Shown here: positions 8,274 to 15,475 of the stretch, one piece after another | Layout of the letters: each line of letters opens with the position of its first letter | Position numbering within the stretch: the first letter of the stretch is position 1 | Assembly (NCBI GenBank): GCA_031401035.1 | Contig: JANNRA010000143.1 | Coordinates: forward strand, 1-22,365 | From: JANNRA01 sp031401035 | GTDB lineage: Bacteria; Desulfobacterota; Binatia; HRBIN30; CADEER01 | Length of the DNA stretch: 22,365 nt | Direction: 5' to 3' | Made by a program: the position numbers and the translations under genes | Notes under the pieces: model-generated | Seen by the model: only the letters and a program-made list of their open reading frames with translations | Database searches by the model: none | What the model was told of the DNA's origin: nothing

Positions 8274-9107
8274 ATGATGATGCGTTGGCTTTCGATTCTG
8301 TCCGTACTGCTGTGCGGCGCGCTGAGCGGCTGCAGCATACTGCACGACCATGGCAGCGCCGCCGACGCGACGACGTCGCCGGTCATCAGCCGCATCCTGA
8401 AGAGCGGCGAGTTGCGTGTCGGCACCTCCGGCAGCCAGCCGCCGCTCAACGCGACGGCGAAGGACGGCACGATCATCGGCTTCGACATGGACCTCGCCGC
8501 GCAGCTCGCCGGCGCCATGGGCGTCAAGTTGACGGTGGTGCCGATGCCGTTCGCCGATCTGGTACCGGCGGTGCAGAAGGGCGAGGTCGACATGGTCCTC
8601 TCCGGGCTGACCATGACGCCGGAGCGCAACCTGCGCGTCGCCTTTGTCGGTCCGTACCTGGTCTCCGGCATGTCGATCCTGACCAAGTCGAAGACCATGG
8701 CCAAGCTGCGCCGCGCCGAGGAGATGGACGTGCCGACGATCAGGGTCGCGGCGCTGAGCAGTTCGACGGCGGTGACCTTCGCGCAGCAGACCATTCCCAA
8801 GGCGACCCTGGTGCTGGTCGGCACGCTCGACGAGGGCGTCGAAATGGTGCGCGCCGGCACCGTCGACGCGCTGCTCGCCGACCACCCGTTCTGCAGCGTC
8901 ACGGTGTACCGCTACCGCGGCGAGGACCTCTCGACGCTGGAGACACCCTTCACGTTCGAACCGCTCGGCATCGCCCTGCCACCCAACGACCCGCTGCTGG
9001 TCAACTGGACGCAGAACGCGCTCGCCGACATGGACGACTCCGGCGCCGTCTACGACATGATGTACCAGTGGTTCGAGGAGGACGCCTGGCTGCAGCGCCT
9101 GAAGTGA
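8274..9107 (+). CDS. Solute-binding lipoprotein, amino-acid ABC transporter type (family 3)
   Basis: 277 residues from the ATG at 8274. AGGAGG at 8261-8266 sits seven bases upstream; GTG 8271 and ATGs 8277/8280 are alternatives in the same frame. The N-terminus MMMRWLSILSVLLCGALSGC carries a lipobox LSGC with Cys20. The mature part shows the family 3 bacterial extracellular solute-binding fold: ILKSGELRVGTSGSQPPLN (41-59), GTIIGFDMDLAAQLAGAMGV (65-84, the usual GFDxDL signature) and GEVDMVLSGLTMTPERN (103-119). The family binds polar amino acids or similar small solutes outside the inner membrane. No permease or ATPase gene is next to it, so it is an orphan or serves as a sensor. The substrate cannot be predicted. 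Confidence 0.9.
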   Translation: MMMRWLSILSVLLCGALSGCSILHDHGSAADATTSPVISRILKSGELRVGTSGSQPPLNATAKDGTIIGFDMDLAAQLAGAMGVKLTVVPMPFADLVPAVQKGEVDMVLSGLTMTPERNLRVAFVGPYLVSGMSILTKSKTMAKLRRAEEMDVPTIRVAALSSSTAVTFAQQTIPKATLVLVGTLDEGVEMVRAGTVDALLADHPFCSVTVYRYRGEDLSTLETPFTFEPLGIALPPNDPLLVNWTQNALADMDDSGAVYDMMYQWFEEDAWLQRLK

Positions 9108-9215
9108 CCGGCGCGTCGCGCGCCGTCAGGGACCACAATGACCCTTCGCGCGCCGTCAGGGACCGGTGCGTCGCGCGCCGTCATGGACCACAATGACCCG
9201 TCGCGCGCCGTCCTG
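9106..9215. repeat. Two tandem copies of a 55-bp direct repeat spanning the HAD gene start
   Basis: Copy 1 is 9106-9160 and copy 2 is 9161-9215. Each is a 25-base part starting GACCGG(C/T)GCGTCGCGCG followed by a 30-base part starting GACCACAATGACCC. Both parts end in CGCGCGCCGTC plus two to three bases, so there is an inner repeat as well. Copy 1 begins in the stop codon of the lipoprotein gene; copy 2 contains the first codons of the HAD gene. Because 55 is not a multiple of three, the two copies are read in different frames. Confidence 0.85.
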
Positions 9216-9848
9216 TGGGACATGGACGGCACGCTGGTCGACTCCGGCCGCCTGCACCACGAAGCCTGGCGCGACCTCCTCGCCGATCTCGGCCGGCCGC
9301 TCAGCTACGAGGAGTTCGCCGCCACCTTCGGCCTGCGCAACGACGCCATCCTGCGGCGCCTCGTCGACGCGGCGATGAGCGACGCGGAGATCGTCCGCAT
9401 CGGCGACGAGAAGGAGGCGCGCTACCGCGCCCTGGTGCGCGCCCGCGGCGTCGCCGCCCTGCCCGGTGCGCTCGACTGGCTCGCCCGCCTGCGCGACGGC
9501 GGCTGGCGCCAGGCGATCGCCAGCTCCGGCCCGCGCGCCAATGCCGCCGCCATCATCGCGGCGCTCGGACTCGACGGCGCCTTCGCCGCCGTCGTCGGCG
9601 CCGAGGATGTCGTCGAGGGCAAGCCGCACCCGGAGGTGTTCCTCACGGCCGCGGCGCGGCTCGACGTGCCGCCGCCGCGCTGTATCGTCCTCGAGGACGC
9701 CCCGGCCGGCCTCGAAGCCGGCCGCCGCGCCGGCATGCCGACGATCGGCGTGCTGTCCACCCACGCCGCGCTGCAGGCAGACGTCGTCGTGACGTCGTTG
9801 GCGGAGCTTGACGCGGCAACGTTCGATCGGTTGCTGGGGGCCTCGTAG
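9183..9848 (+). CDS. HAD-superfamily phosphatase, beta-phosphoglucomutase-like
   Basis: 221 residues from ATG 9183. ATG 9138 is in frame and has AGGGA five bases upstream, so it could be the real start, but it would add 15 residues encoded by the repeat. All four HAD motifs are present: I, WDMDGTLVDSG with nucleophile Asp13 and Asp15; II, IASSGPRANA; III, Lys in VEGKPHPEVF; IV, IVLEDAPAGLEAGRRAG. An alpha-helical C1 cap follows motif I (FGLRNDAILRRL). These enzymes dephosphorylate or isomerise sugar phosphates and related metabolites in the cytoplasm. Substrate is not assignable. Its start lies in the 55-bp repeat. Confidence 0.9.
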   Translation: MDHNDPSRAVLWDMDGTLVDSGRLHHEAWRDLLADLGRPLSYEEFAATFGLRNDAILRRLVDAAMSDAEIVRIGDEKEARYRALVRARGVAALPGALDWLARLRDGGWRQAIASSGPRANAAAIIAALGLDGAFAAVVGAEDVVEGKPHPEVFLTAAARLDVPPPRCIVLEDAPAGLEAGRRAGMPTIGVLSTHAALQADVVVTSLAELDAATFDRLLGAS

Positions 9849-9858
9849 GGGCTGCGTT

Positions 9859-9952
9859 CTGGGAGCGCGGGCGGCCCGCCCGCCCCAGGAATGACGGCGC
9901 GGCGGGAGCCGCGCCCTCGATCCTGAGCGGGCGAGCCGCCCGCGCTCCCGGA
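9859..9952. repeat. Paired palindromic dispersed repeat with internal hairpin
   Basis: GGGAGCGCGGGCGGC (9861-9875) and its exact reverse complement (9935-9949) flank a second perfect hairpin, GGCGCGGC (9896-9903) / GCCGCGCC (9908-9915) with loop GGGA. The whole 9859-9952 stretch can fold as a long cruciform or RNA stem. The outer arm is closely similar to the element at 23-50. It lies between the HAD gene and the OB-fold protein gene and could also act as a transcription attenuator, but no T-tract is present. Confidence 0.75.
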
Positions 9953-10012
9953 TGGGCACCCACATGCGGCGACTGGCTCTCGTGCTTGGTCGGCTGGTAG
10001 TGAACCGCCTGC

Positions 10013-10501
10013 ATGCTCTCCCGCCTCGTTTTGCTCGCCCTGCTTGCCGCGCCGGTGCGCGCCGAGGAGACGGTCGACTGGGCGGACGCCGCGTCGTGCG
10101 TCGGACGCATCTGCACCATCCGCGGCACGGTCGTCGCGATGGAGGAGCACGGCCCGACCTACCGCCTGTTCTTCGACGCCAGCCGCCGCGACGTGTACGT
10201 GACGCTGATGCGCGGCTGGCTGGTCAGCTGGCCCGACTTCGTCGGCCACCCGATCGCCGCGACGGGTGCGGTGGATCAGTTCCAGGGCGCCACGGAGATG
10301 ATCGTCCGCGCCCAGGGCGCCGTGCGGCAGCTCGACGCCCCTCCGACGCCGAGCGCCGAGACGCCGAGCGCCGAGGCGCCGAGCCCGACGGTGCCGACTG
10401 CGGCGCCGACCGGTGAGCTCGGGCAGCTGCGCGAGGACATGCGGCGTCTGCAAGAGAAGATCGATCAGCTCGAGAGCGAAGCGCCGAAGGAGGCCCGATG
10501 A
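10013..10501 (+). CDS. Small exported OB-fold-like protein with C-terminal coiled coil
   Basis: 162 residues. MLSRLVLLALLAAPVRA is a clear Sec signal peptide (cleavage after ARA-like VRA, ~17). Residues ~28-100 (CVGRICTIRGTVVAMEEHGP ... VYVTLM ... FVGHPIAATGAVDQFQGATE) have the alternating pattern of a nucleic-acid/OB-like beta barrel. Two Cys at ~29 and ~34 could form a disulfide. An Ala/Pro/Ser linker with PSAETPSAEAPSP imperfect repeats leads to a short predicted coiled coil (LREDMRRLQEKIDQLESEA). No family name is claimed. The stop overlaps the next start (ATGA), so the two are translationally coupled despite an exported versus cytoplasmic destination. Confidence 0.72.
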   Translation: MLSRLVLLALLAAPVRAEETVDWADAASCVGRICTIRGTVVAMEEHGPTYRLFFDASRRDVYVTLMRGWLVSWPDFVGHPIAATGAVDQFQGATEMIVRAQGAVRQLDAPPTPSAETPSAEAPSPTVPTAAPTGELGQLREDMRRLQEKIDQLESEAPKEAR

Positions 10502-10839
10502 GCGACGAGACCCAACAGATCACGATCGAAGAGTTCGGCCGTGTCGACCTGCGCGTCGGCACCATTCGCGCCGCCGAGCCGCATCCCAATGCCGACCGTC
10601 TGCTGGTGCTGCAGGTGGATATCGGCGAGGCGCAACCGCGCCAACTCGTCGCCGGCATCCGCGCCGCCTACGACCCGCGCTTTCTCGTCGGCCAGCAGAT
10701 CGTCGTCGTCGCCAACCTCAAACCGGCGATGCTGCGCGGCGTCGAGAGCCAGGGCATGCTGCTCGCCGCCAGCGATCCCGACGGCCTGAGCGTCCTCGCC
10801 CCCGGCCGCCGCTTCGCGCCGGGCACCAAGGTCAAGTAG
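10498..10839 (+). CDS. Stand-alone tRNA-binding domain protein (Trbp111 / MetRS C-terminal type)
   Basis: 113 residues, starting at the ATG overlapping the previous stop, with AAGGAGG (10487-10493) upstream. The sequence matches the EMAPII/MetRS-beta tRNA-binding fold: DLRVGTIRAAEPHPNADRLL (17-36), RQLVAGIRAAY (48-58), VVVANLKPAMLRGVESQGML (69-88). Length equals Aquifex Trbp111 (111). The family forms a homodimer that binds the outer corner of tRNAs in the cytoplasm and can add in trans to aminoacyl-tRNA synthetases. Whether this organism's MetRS lacks its own C-terminal domain cannot be seen here. Confidence 0.93.
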   Translation: MSDETQQITIEEFGRVDLRVGTIRAAEPHPNADRLLVLQVDIGEAQPRQLVAGIRAAYDPRFLVGQQIVVVANLKPAMLRGVESQGMLLAASDPDGLSVLAPGRRFAPGTKVK

Positions 10840-10869
10840 CTCGGCGGTAGCCGCGCCCTCCATGCAAGG

Positions 10870-11772
10870 TCAGCTTCTCGCCGCCGCCGCGAGACTGGCC
10901 TGGATCAATCCCAGGTCGGGCGGCACCGGCCCGGCGGCGCGACGCGCGCCCTCGGCGGCGATCGGCGCCGGCAGGACCTGCGGGAAGAGCGGGCCGGCGA
11001 GGGCGTCGCCGGGCTGCAGGCCATGCGGCCAGAGCAGGGGCATGGTGGCGCGACGCGGCGCGAAGCGCACTCCGTCGCCGACCCAGCGGCTGGCGAAGGC
11101 GCGGCGACCGCGCTCGGTCGAGTAGTTGCCGGTCGAGCCGTGCACGATGAGGCCGTTGAACAACAGCACGTCGCCCGGCTCGAGGTCCCAACAGACGAGA
11201 TCGTAGTCGGCGCGGTGCGTGTCGATGTCGGGCACGTCGTCGAGATCCGAGTCCATCATGTAGGGGTCGTAGTTCGGCGTCACCGCCTTGAAGCGCTGCG
11301 GCCAGCGGTGCGAGCCGCGCACGAACTCGAGGCCGCTCGAGGCCCGCGTCACCGCGTCGAAGGTCATCCACATCGACACCACCGACTCGCCGTCGACCGG
11401 CCAGAAGGTCACATCGTGGTGCCACGGCGTCGCCACGTGACAGCCGACCGGCTTGACGAACAGCTGATCGTAGAAGAAGCGCACCGTCGGCGCGCGCAGG
11501 ATCTGCGCCGCGAGGGGGGCGGCCGGCGAGTCGTAGACGAAGTCGCGGAAGGCGTCCCGTTGCTGCCACAGAAAGAGGTCGCCGCTGAAGCCCTGCTTGG
11601 GCATCGACACCAGGCCGCCGAACAGCGTCGGGTCGGCCACCGCCTCGTCCACGGCGCGCGCCATGCGCTCGACCCAGGCGGCCGGAAACAGGCCGCGCGC
11701 ATGCACCACCCCGTCGCGGTCGTAGGTGGCGATCTCCTCGGCGGTGAGTGGGCGCTGCGGTCGGTCGGGCAT
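10870..11772 (-). CDS. Phytanoyl-CoA dioxygenase (PhyH) family Fe(II)/2-oxoglutarate oxygenase
   Basis: 300 residues from the ATG at 11772, with GGAGGA seven bases upstream; a longer in-frame extension to 11853 is rejected. The iron-binding facial triad is visible: His118-x-Asp120 in TPWHHDVTFWP and distal His211 in VHGSTGN. The Arg cluster 221-224 follows and would hold 2-oxoglutarate. Other family segments are EEIATYDRDGVV near the N-terminus, SMWMTFDAVTRASSGLEFVRGSH (133-155) and LEPGDVLLFNGLIVHGS (197-213). The family hydroxylates acyl-CoAs or diverse small molecules; the substrate is not readable. The ion channel gene lies 111 bases upstream on the same strand; Trbp111 converges downstream. 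Confidence 0.92.
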   Translation of the reverse strand: MPDRPQRPLTAEEIATYDRDGVVHARGLFPAAWVERMARAVDEAVADPTLFGGLVSMPKQGFSGDLFLWQQRDAFRDFVYDSPAAPLAAQILRAPTVRFFYDQLFVKPVGCHVATPWHHDVTFWPVDGESVVSMWMTFDAVTRASSGLEFVRGSHRWPQRFKAVTPNYDPYMMDSDLDDVPDIDTHRADYDLVCWDLEPGDVLLFNGLIVHGSTGNYSTERGRRAFASRWVGDGVRFAPRRATMPLLWPHGLQPGDALAGPLFPQVLPAPIAAEGARRAAGPVPPDLGLIQASLAAAARS

Positions 11773-11883
11773 GGCTGCATCCTCCGCGCCGACGCATGCC
11801 CCGCCGGCCCGGTGTTGTACAGACCAATGTGCCGCCGCCGCAGCATTCGACACCGGCCGGCGGCGCCGCCTGTTCGTCGCGCC

Positions 11884-12618
11884 TCAGGCCGGCGCGTCCG
11901 GCGGTCGGGAAATCTGCAGGCTGACCAGGCGGGCGACGAGGATCGCCAGGTAGAACTGGCCGATGATCGCCTCGGCGGTGACGGCGTAGCGAGCCGGCAT
12001 GCTCAGCGGTGTGATGTCGCCCAGGCCGAGCGTCGAGATGGTCGTCAGGCTGAGATAGAAAAAGGTCGGTAGCAGGCTATCGTCCGCCGCGCCCGGAACC
12101 ATGCCGGCGATCTGGAAGGCGTCCGGCCGATGCTGGTGGATCAGGAAGTAGAGCAGGCCCCAGTTGAGGGCCAGCAACAGGTAGGTGGAGATCGACATGC
12201 TGATCGTCTCGCCGGTGACCTCGCGCTGCCTGAGCAGGTTGCGCAGCTCGCTGCCGGTGAGGAAGGCGAAGAACAGCAGCCAGGCGGCGGCGGCGACGGC
12301 GAGTTGGCCCGGCGTCGGGGCCGCGGCCGCCAGGACGCGTTCGACCACCGCGACGACGGCGAGCGCCCCGCCGACGATGCCGCGCCAGCGGCGCTCGCGC
12401 AGCAGGCCGGCGCGTTCGCCGACGAGCTCGTCGACGCGCGTCGTGTAGAGCGCCAGGAGCATCAGCAGCAGCACGGCGAGACTGAAGACGGTGGCCGCGG
12501 TGCGTCCGTCGCCGACCACCGGCCGCACCGCGAAGGCGGCGACGATCGCCGCCAGCAGCGCCGTATGGCGGCGTTCCCGCAGGCGGTCGGCGAATCGGGT
12601 CAGCACGCCGCGCACCAT
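11884..12618 (-). CDS. Six-TM ion channel with filter TLGLGD (paralog A)
   Basis: 244 residues. Hydrophobic segments at ~19-36, 42-59, 80-98, 105-121, 140-160 and 210-235 give six membrane spans, with a pore loop between the last two: FYLSLTTISTLGLGDITPLS. The filter TLGLGD (196-201; DNA 12033-12016) is potassium-channel-like (TxGYGD) but with Leu for Tyr. The fourth span has no Arg ladder, so it is not a classical voltage sensor. No cytoplasmic RCK or cyclic-nucleotide domain follows. The segment WLLFFAFLTG-x-x-LR-x-LLRQ between spans 4 and 5 and the end GQ-x-YLAILVARLVSLQI are nearly identical in the second channel at 20117. It shares a divergent 266-bp promoter region with the arylsulfatase gene. 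Confidence 0.85.
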   Translation of the reverse strand: MVRGVLTRFADRLRERRHTALLAAIVAAFAVRPVVGDGRTAATVFSLAVLLLMLLALYTTRVDELVGERAGLLRERRWRGIVGGALAVVAVVERVLAAAAPTPGQLAVAAAAWLLFFAFLTGSELRNLLRQREVTGETISMSISTYLLLALNWGLLYFLIHQHRPDAFQIAGMVPGAADDSLLPTFFYLSLTTISTLGLGDITPLSMPARYAVTAEAIIGQFYLAILVARLVSLQISRPPDAPA

Positions 12619-12660
12619 GCCATCATCGGGCGCGCAAGTCCGGAAGAAGAAGGGAAACTT

Positions 12661-12697
12661 CGCCGCCGGTCGCGCGCCGTCGGCGGCGGATTTCCGC
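12661..12697. promoter_or_regulatory. Hairpin and short palindrome in divergent intergenic region
   Basis: The 266-bp gap (12619-12884) between the ion channel and the arylsulfatase contains CGCCGCCG (12661-12668) / CGGCGGCG (12681-12688), overlapped by GCGGA-TT-TCCGC (12686-12697). Below it runs an A/T-richer part (GAACTTGCCGGGAACTTTCGGGATT, two GAACTT-like words) of the kind ECF sigma factors use, but no full promoter could be fitted. This is a candidate regulatory region only. Confidence 0.25.
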
Positions 12698-12884
12698 GAA
12701 CTTGCCGGGAACTTTCGGGATTTGTCTGGACGCTTCAGGCGAGAGATCGCGTATCGGCCGGCGAGGTTGCCCGAAAGGCCGATGGAACAGCGCTGCGATC
12801 AAGGCGTGGTTCCTCACGGGAGATACGAATGACGGCCTGCGCGCTTCCGGCCCGCGCCAACAATTCCAGGAAGGAACTCACAGG

Positions 12885-15443
12885 ATGAATCCGACCCGCA
12901 CACAACACCTCCTCGCCGCCGCGCTCCTTTGCATCTTGGCCGCAAGCAGCGCACCGGCGCAGACCGTGCGCGCCCAGCAGATCCAAACCACCGGCGAGCC
13001 TGGCTCGCCCAGCGCGACGACGACCATCACCGGCAAACAACTGCCGGCGCCCCAACCGAAGTTCGGCGGCGTGATCAAGGATGGCGCCCTGCAATCGACG
13101 CCCTGGTGGGCGCCGCGCATCGTGCCGCCCAAGCAGGCTCCCAACATCCTGCTGATCATCACGGATGACGCCGGGTTCGGTGTCCCGAGCACGTTCGGCG
13201 GCGTCATCCAGACGCCGACGATGGATCGCATCGCCAACAGCGGACTGCGGTACAACAACATCCACTCCACCGCGCTCTGCTCGCCGACGCGTGCGGCGCT
13301 GATCACCGGCCGCAACCACCACTCGGTCGGCTTCGGCGTGATCTCCGAGCAGTCCACCGGCTTCCCCGGCTACAACAGCATCATCTCCGAGGACAAAGCC
13401 ACGATCGGACGGATCCTGCTCGACAACGGCTACGCCACCTCCTGGTTCGGGAAGGATCACAACACGCCGGCGTTCGCCGCCAGCCAGGTCGGGCCGTTCG
13501 ACCAGTGGCCGACCGGAATGGGCTTCGAGTATTTCTACGGCTTCGTGGGCGGCGATGCGAATCAGTGGCAGCCGAATCTCTTCCGCAACACCACCCAGAT
13601 CTATCCCTTCGCGGGCAAGCCGGAGTGGAACCTGATCACCGGGATGGCCGACGAGGCGATCGATTACCTGCATCGCATCAACCAGACGATGCCCGACAAG
13701 CCGTTCTTCGTGAAGTACGCCCCCGGCGCGACGCACGCGCCGCATCACCCGACGCAGGAGTGGGTGAAGAAGATCAGCGACATGCACCTCTTCGACGACG
13801 GCTGGAACAAGCTTCGCGAGAGGATCTTCGAGAACCAGAAGCGCCTCGGGGTGATCCCGGCCGACACGCAGCTGGAACCCTGGCCGACGGACATCATCAA
13901 GAACTGGGACGACTGCACGCCCGAGGAGAAGAAGCTCTACATCAAGCAGGTGGAGATCTTCGCCGCCTATGCGGCGTACAACGACCACGAGATCGGGCGG
14001 GTCGTCCAGGCTGTCGAGGACATGGGCAAGCTCGACAACACGCTCATCATCTACATCAACGGCGATAACGGCACGAGCGCCGAGGGCGGCCCCCTCGGCA
14101 CCCCCAACGAGGTCGCCTTCTTCAACGGCGTCAGCGTACCCGTCGCGGATCAGATGAAGTGGTATGACGTCTGGGGCACGGAGCAGACCTACAATCACAT
14201 GTCGGCGGGCTGGTCCTGGGCCTTCGACACGCCCTTCACATGGTTCAAGCAGAACGCCTCGCGGCTCGGCGGCATCCGCCAGAACATGGCCGTCTCCTGG
14301 CCCGGTCACATCACGGACAAAGGCGCCCTGCGCGAGCAGTTCATGCACGTCATCGATGTCGTCCCGACGCTCCTCGAGGTCAGCGGCATCCCGGCTCCCG
14401 AGACGGTGGACGGCATCAAGCAGGCGCCGATCGAGGGCACCAGCTTCGCGTACACATTCGACGCCCAGAACGCCAAGGCACCGTCGCGGCACAAGACCCA
14501 GTACTTCGAGATGATGGGCCAGTGGGCCCTGTACCACGAGGGCTGGCTGCTCAGCACCAAGGTGAATCGCGCGCCGTGGGAGGCCTTCGGCGCCGCGAAC
14601 CCCGATCCGCTCAACAATCAGGTGCCCGAACTCTACGACCTGAACACGGACTTCAGCCAGTCGCGGAACATTGCCAACAAGTTCCCCGACAAGGTGAAGA
14701 GCATGAAGCAGATGTTCATCGCCGAGGCCCGCAAGTATCAGGTCTTCCCGCTGGACGCCTCGGTGGCCGCGCGCATCGTGGCGCCGCGCCCGAACATCAC
14801 CGCCGGTCGCACGGAGTTCGTCTACACCCACCCGATGGTCGGTCTGCCACAGGGCGACTCGCCGTTCCTGCTCAACACCTCGTACACCATCACGGCGGAC
14901 ATCGAGGTCCCGGCGGGCGGCGCCGAGGGGATGCTGCTGACGTCGGGCGGGCGCTTTGCTGGCTACGGCTTCTACCTGCTCAAGGGCAAGCCGGTGTTCC
15001 TCTGGAATCTGATCGACCTGAAGCGCATTAAGTGGGAGGGCCCGGACGCGCTCGCTCCCGGCAAACACACGCTCGAGTTTGATTTCACGTACGACGGACT
15101 CGGTATCGGTACGCTCGCGTTCAACAACATGAGCGGCCTCGGCCGACCCGGCACAGGCACGCTCAAGGTGGACGGCGCGGCGGTGCAGACGATCACCATG
15201 CCGCACACCCTGCCCATGATCCTGCAGTGGGACGAGAGCTTCGATGTCGGCTCCGACACCCTGACCGGCGTCAACGACGCGGACTACACGCCGCCGTTCG
15301 CCTTCACCGGGAAGCTCGACAAGCTCACCATCCGAGTCGACCGTCCGCAGCTCACGCCGGAGGACATCAAGACGCTCGAGGCTGCGAAAGCGGCCGCGCT
15401 GGACGGTGCGCCGCCGCAGCATGTGGAGAGTGGGCCTCACTAG
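12885..15443 (+). CDS. Secreted arylsulfatase with C-terminal beta-sandwich domain
   Basis: 852 residues from ATG 12885 (AAGGAA eight bases upstream; the 61-residue extension upstream is rejected). A signal peptide ends near SAPA-Q (25/26), so it is periplasmic or outside. The sulfatase domain has Asp94-Asp95 (LLIITDDAGFG), formylglycine site C-x-P-x-R as CSPTRAALITG with Cys132 and Arg136, His146, Lys190, His192, His284 and NGDNGT with Asp394-Asn395. The Cys-type site requires a formylglycine-generating enzyme, not in this window. Residues ~640-815 form an extra beta-rich domain (GYGFYLLKGKPVFLWNLID) resembling lectin-like domains of large arylsulfatases. It hydrolyses sulfate esters; substrate unknown. 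The FadL-like gene follows 32 bases later. Confidence 0.95.
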   Translation: MNPTRTQHLLAAALLCILAASSAPAQTVRAQQIQTTGEPGSPSATTTITGKQLPAPQPKFGGVIKDGALQSTPWWAPRIVPPKQAPNILLIITDDAGFGVPSTFGGVIQTPTMDRIANSGLRYNNIHSTALCSPTRAALITGRNHHSVGFGVISEQSTGFPGYNSIISEDKATIGRILLDNGYATSWFGKDHNTPAFAASQVGPFDQWPTGMGFEYFYGFVGGDANQWQPNLFRNTTQIYPFAGKPEWNLITGMADEAIDYLHRINQTMPDKPFFVKYAPGATHAPHHPTQEWVKKISDMHLFDDGWNKLRERIFENQKRLGVIPADTQLEPWPTDIIKNWDDCTPEEKKLYIKQVEIFAAYAAYNDHEIGRVVQAVEDMGKLDNTLIIYINGDNGTSAEGGPLGTPNEVAFFNGVSVPVADQMKWYDVWGTEQTYNHMSAGWSWAFDTPFTWFKQNASRLGGIRQNMAVSWPGHITDKGALREQFMHVIDVVPTLLEVSGIPAPETVDGIKQAPIEGTSFAYTFDAQNAKAPSRHKTQYFEMMGQWALYHEGWLLSTKVNRAPWEAFGAANPDPLNNQVPELYDLNTDFSQSRNIANKFPDKVKSMKQMFIAEARKYQVFPLDASVAARIVAPRPNITAGRTEFVYTHPMVGLPQGDSPFLLNTSYTITADIEVPAGGAEGMLLTSGGRFAGYGFYLLKGKPVFLWNLIDLKRIKWEGPDALAPGKHTLEFDFTYDGLGIGTLAFNNMSGLGRPGTGTLKVDGAAVQTITMPHTLPMILQWDESFDVGSDTLTGVNDADYTPPFAFTGKLDKLTIRVDRPQLTPEDIKTLEAAKAAALDGAPPQHVESGPH

Positions 15444-15475
15444 GATCTGTTGAGAAACGCGAGGGAGTGATCGCC

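Noticed and set aside
12735..15440. Long antisense open frame (901 codons) opposite the arylsulfatase
   Set aside because: It mirrors the sense gene over its full length and has no recognisable domains; GC-rich codon bias makes such antisense frames common.
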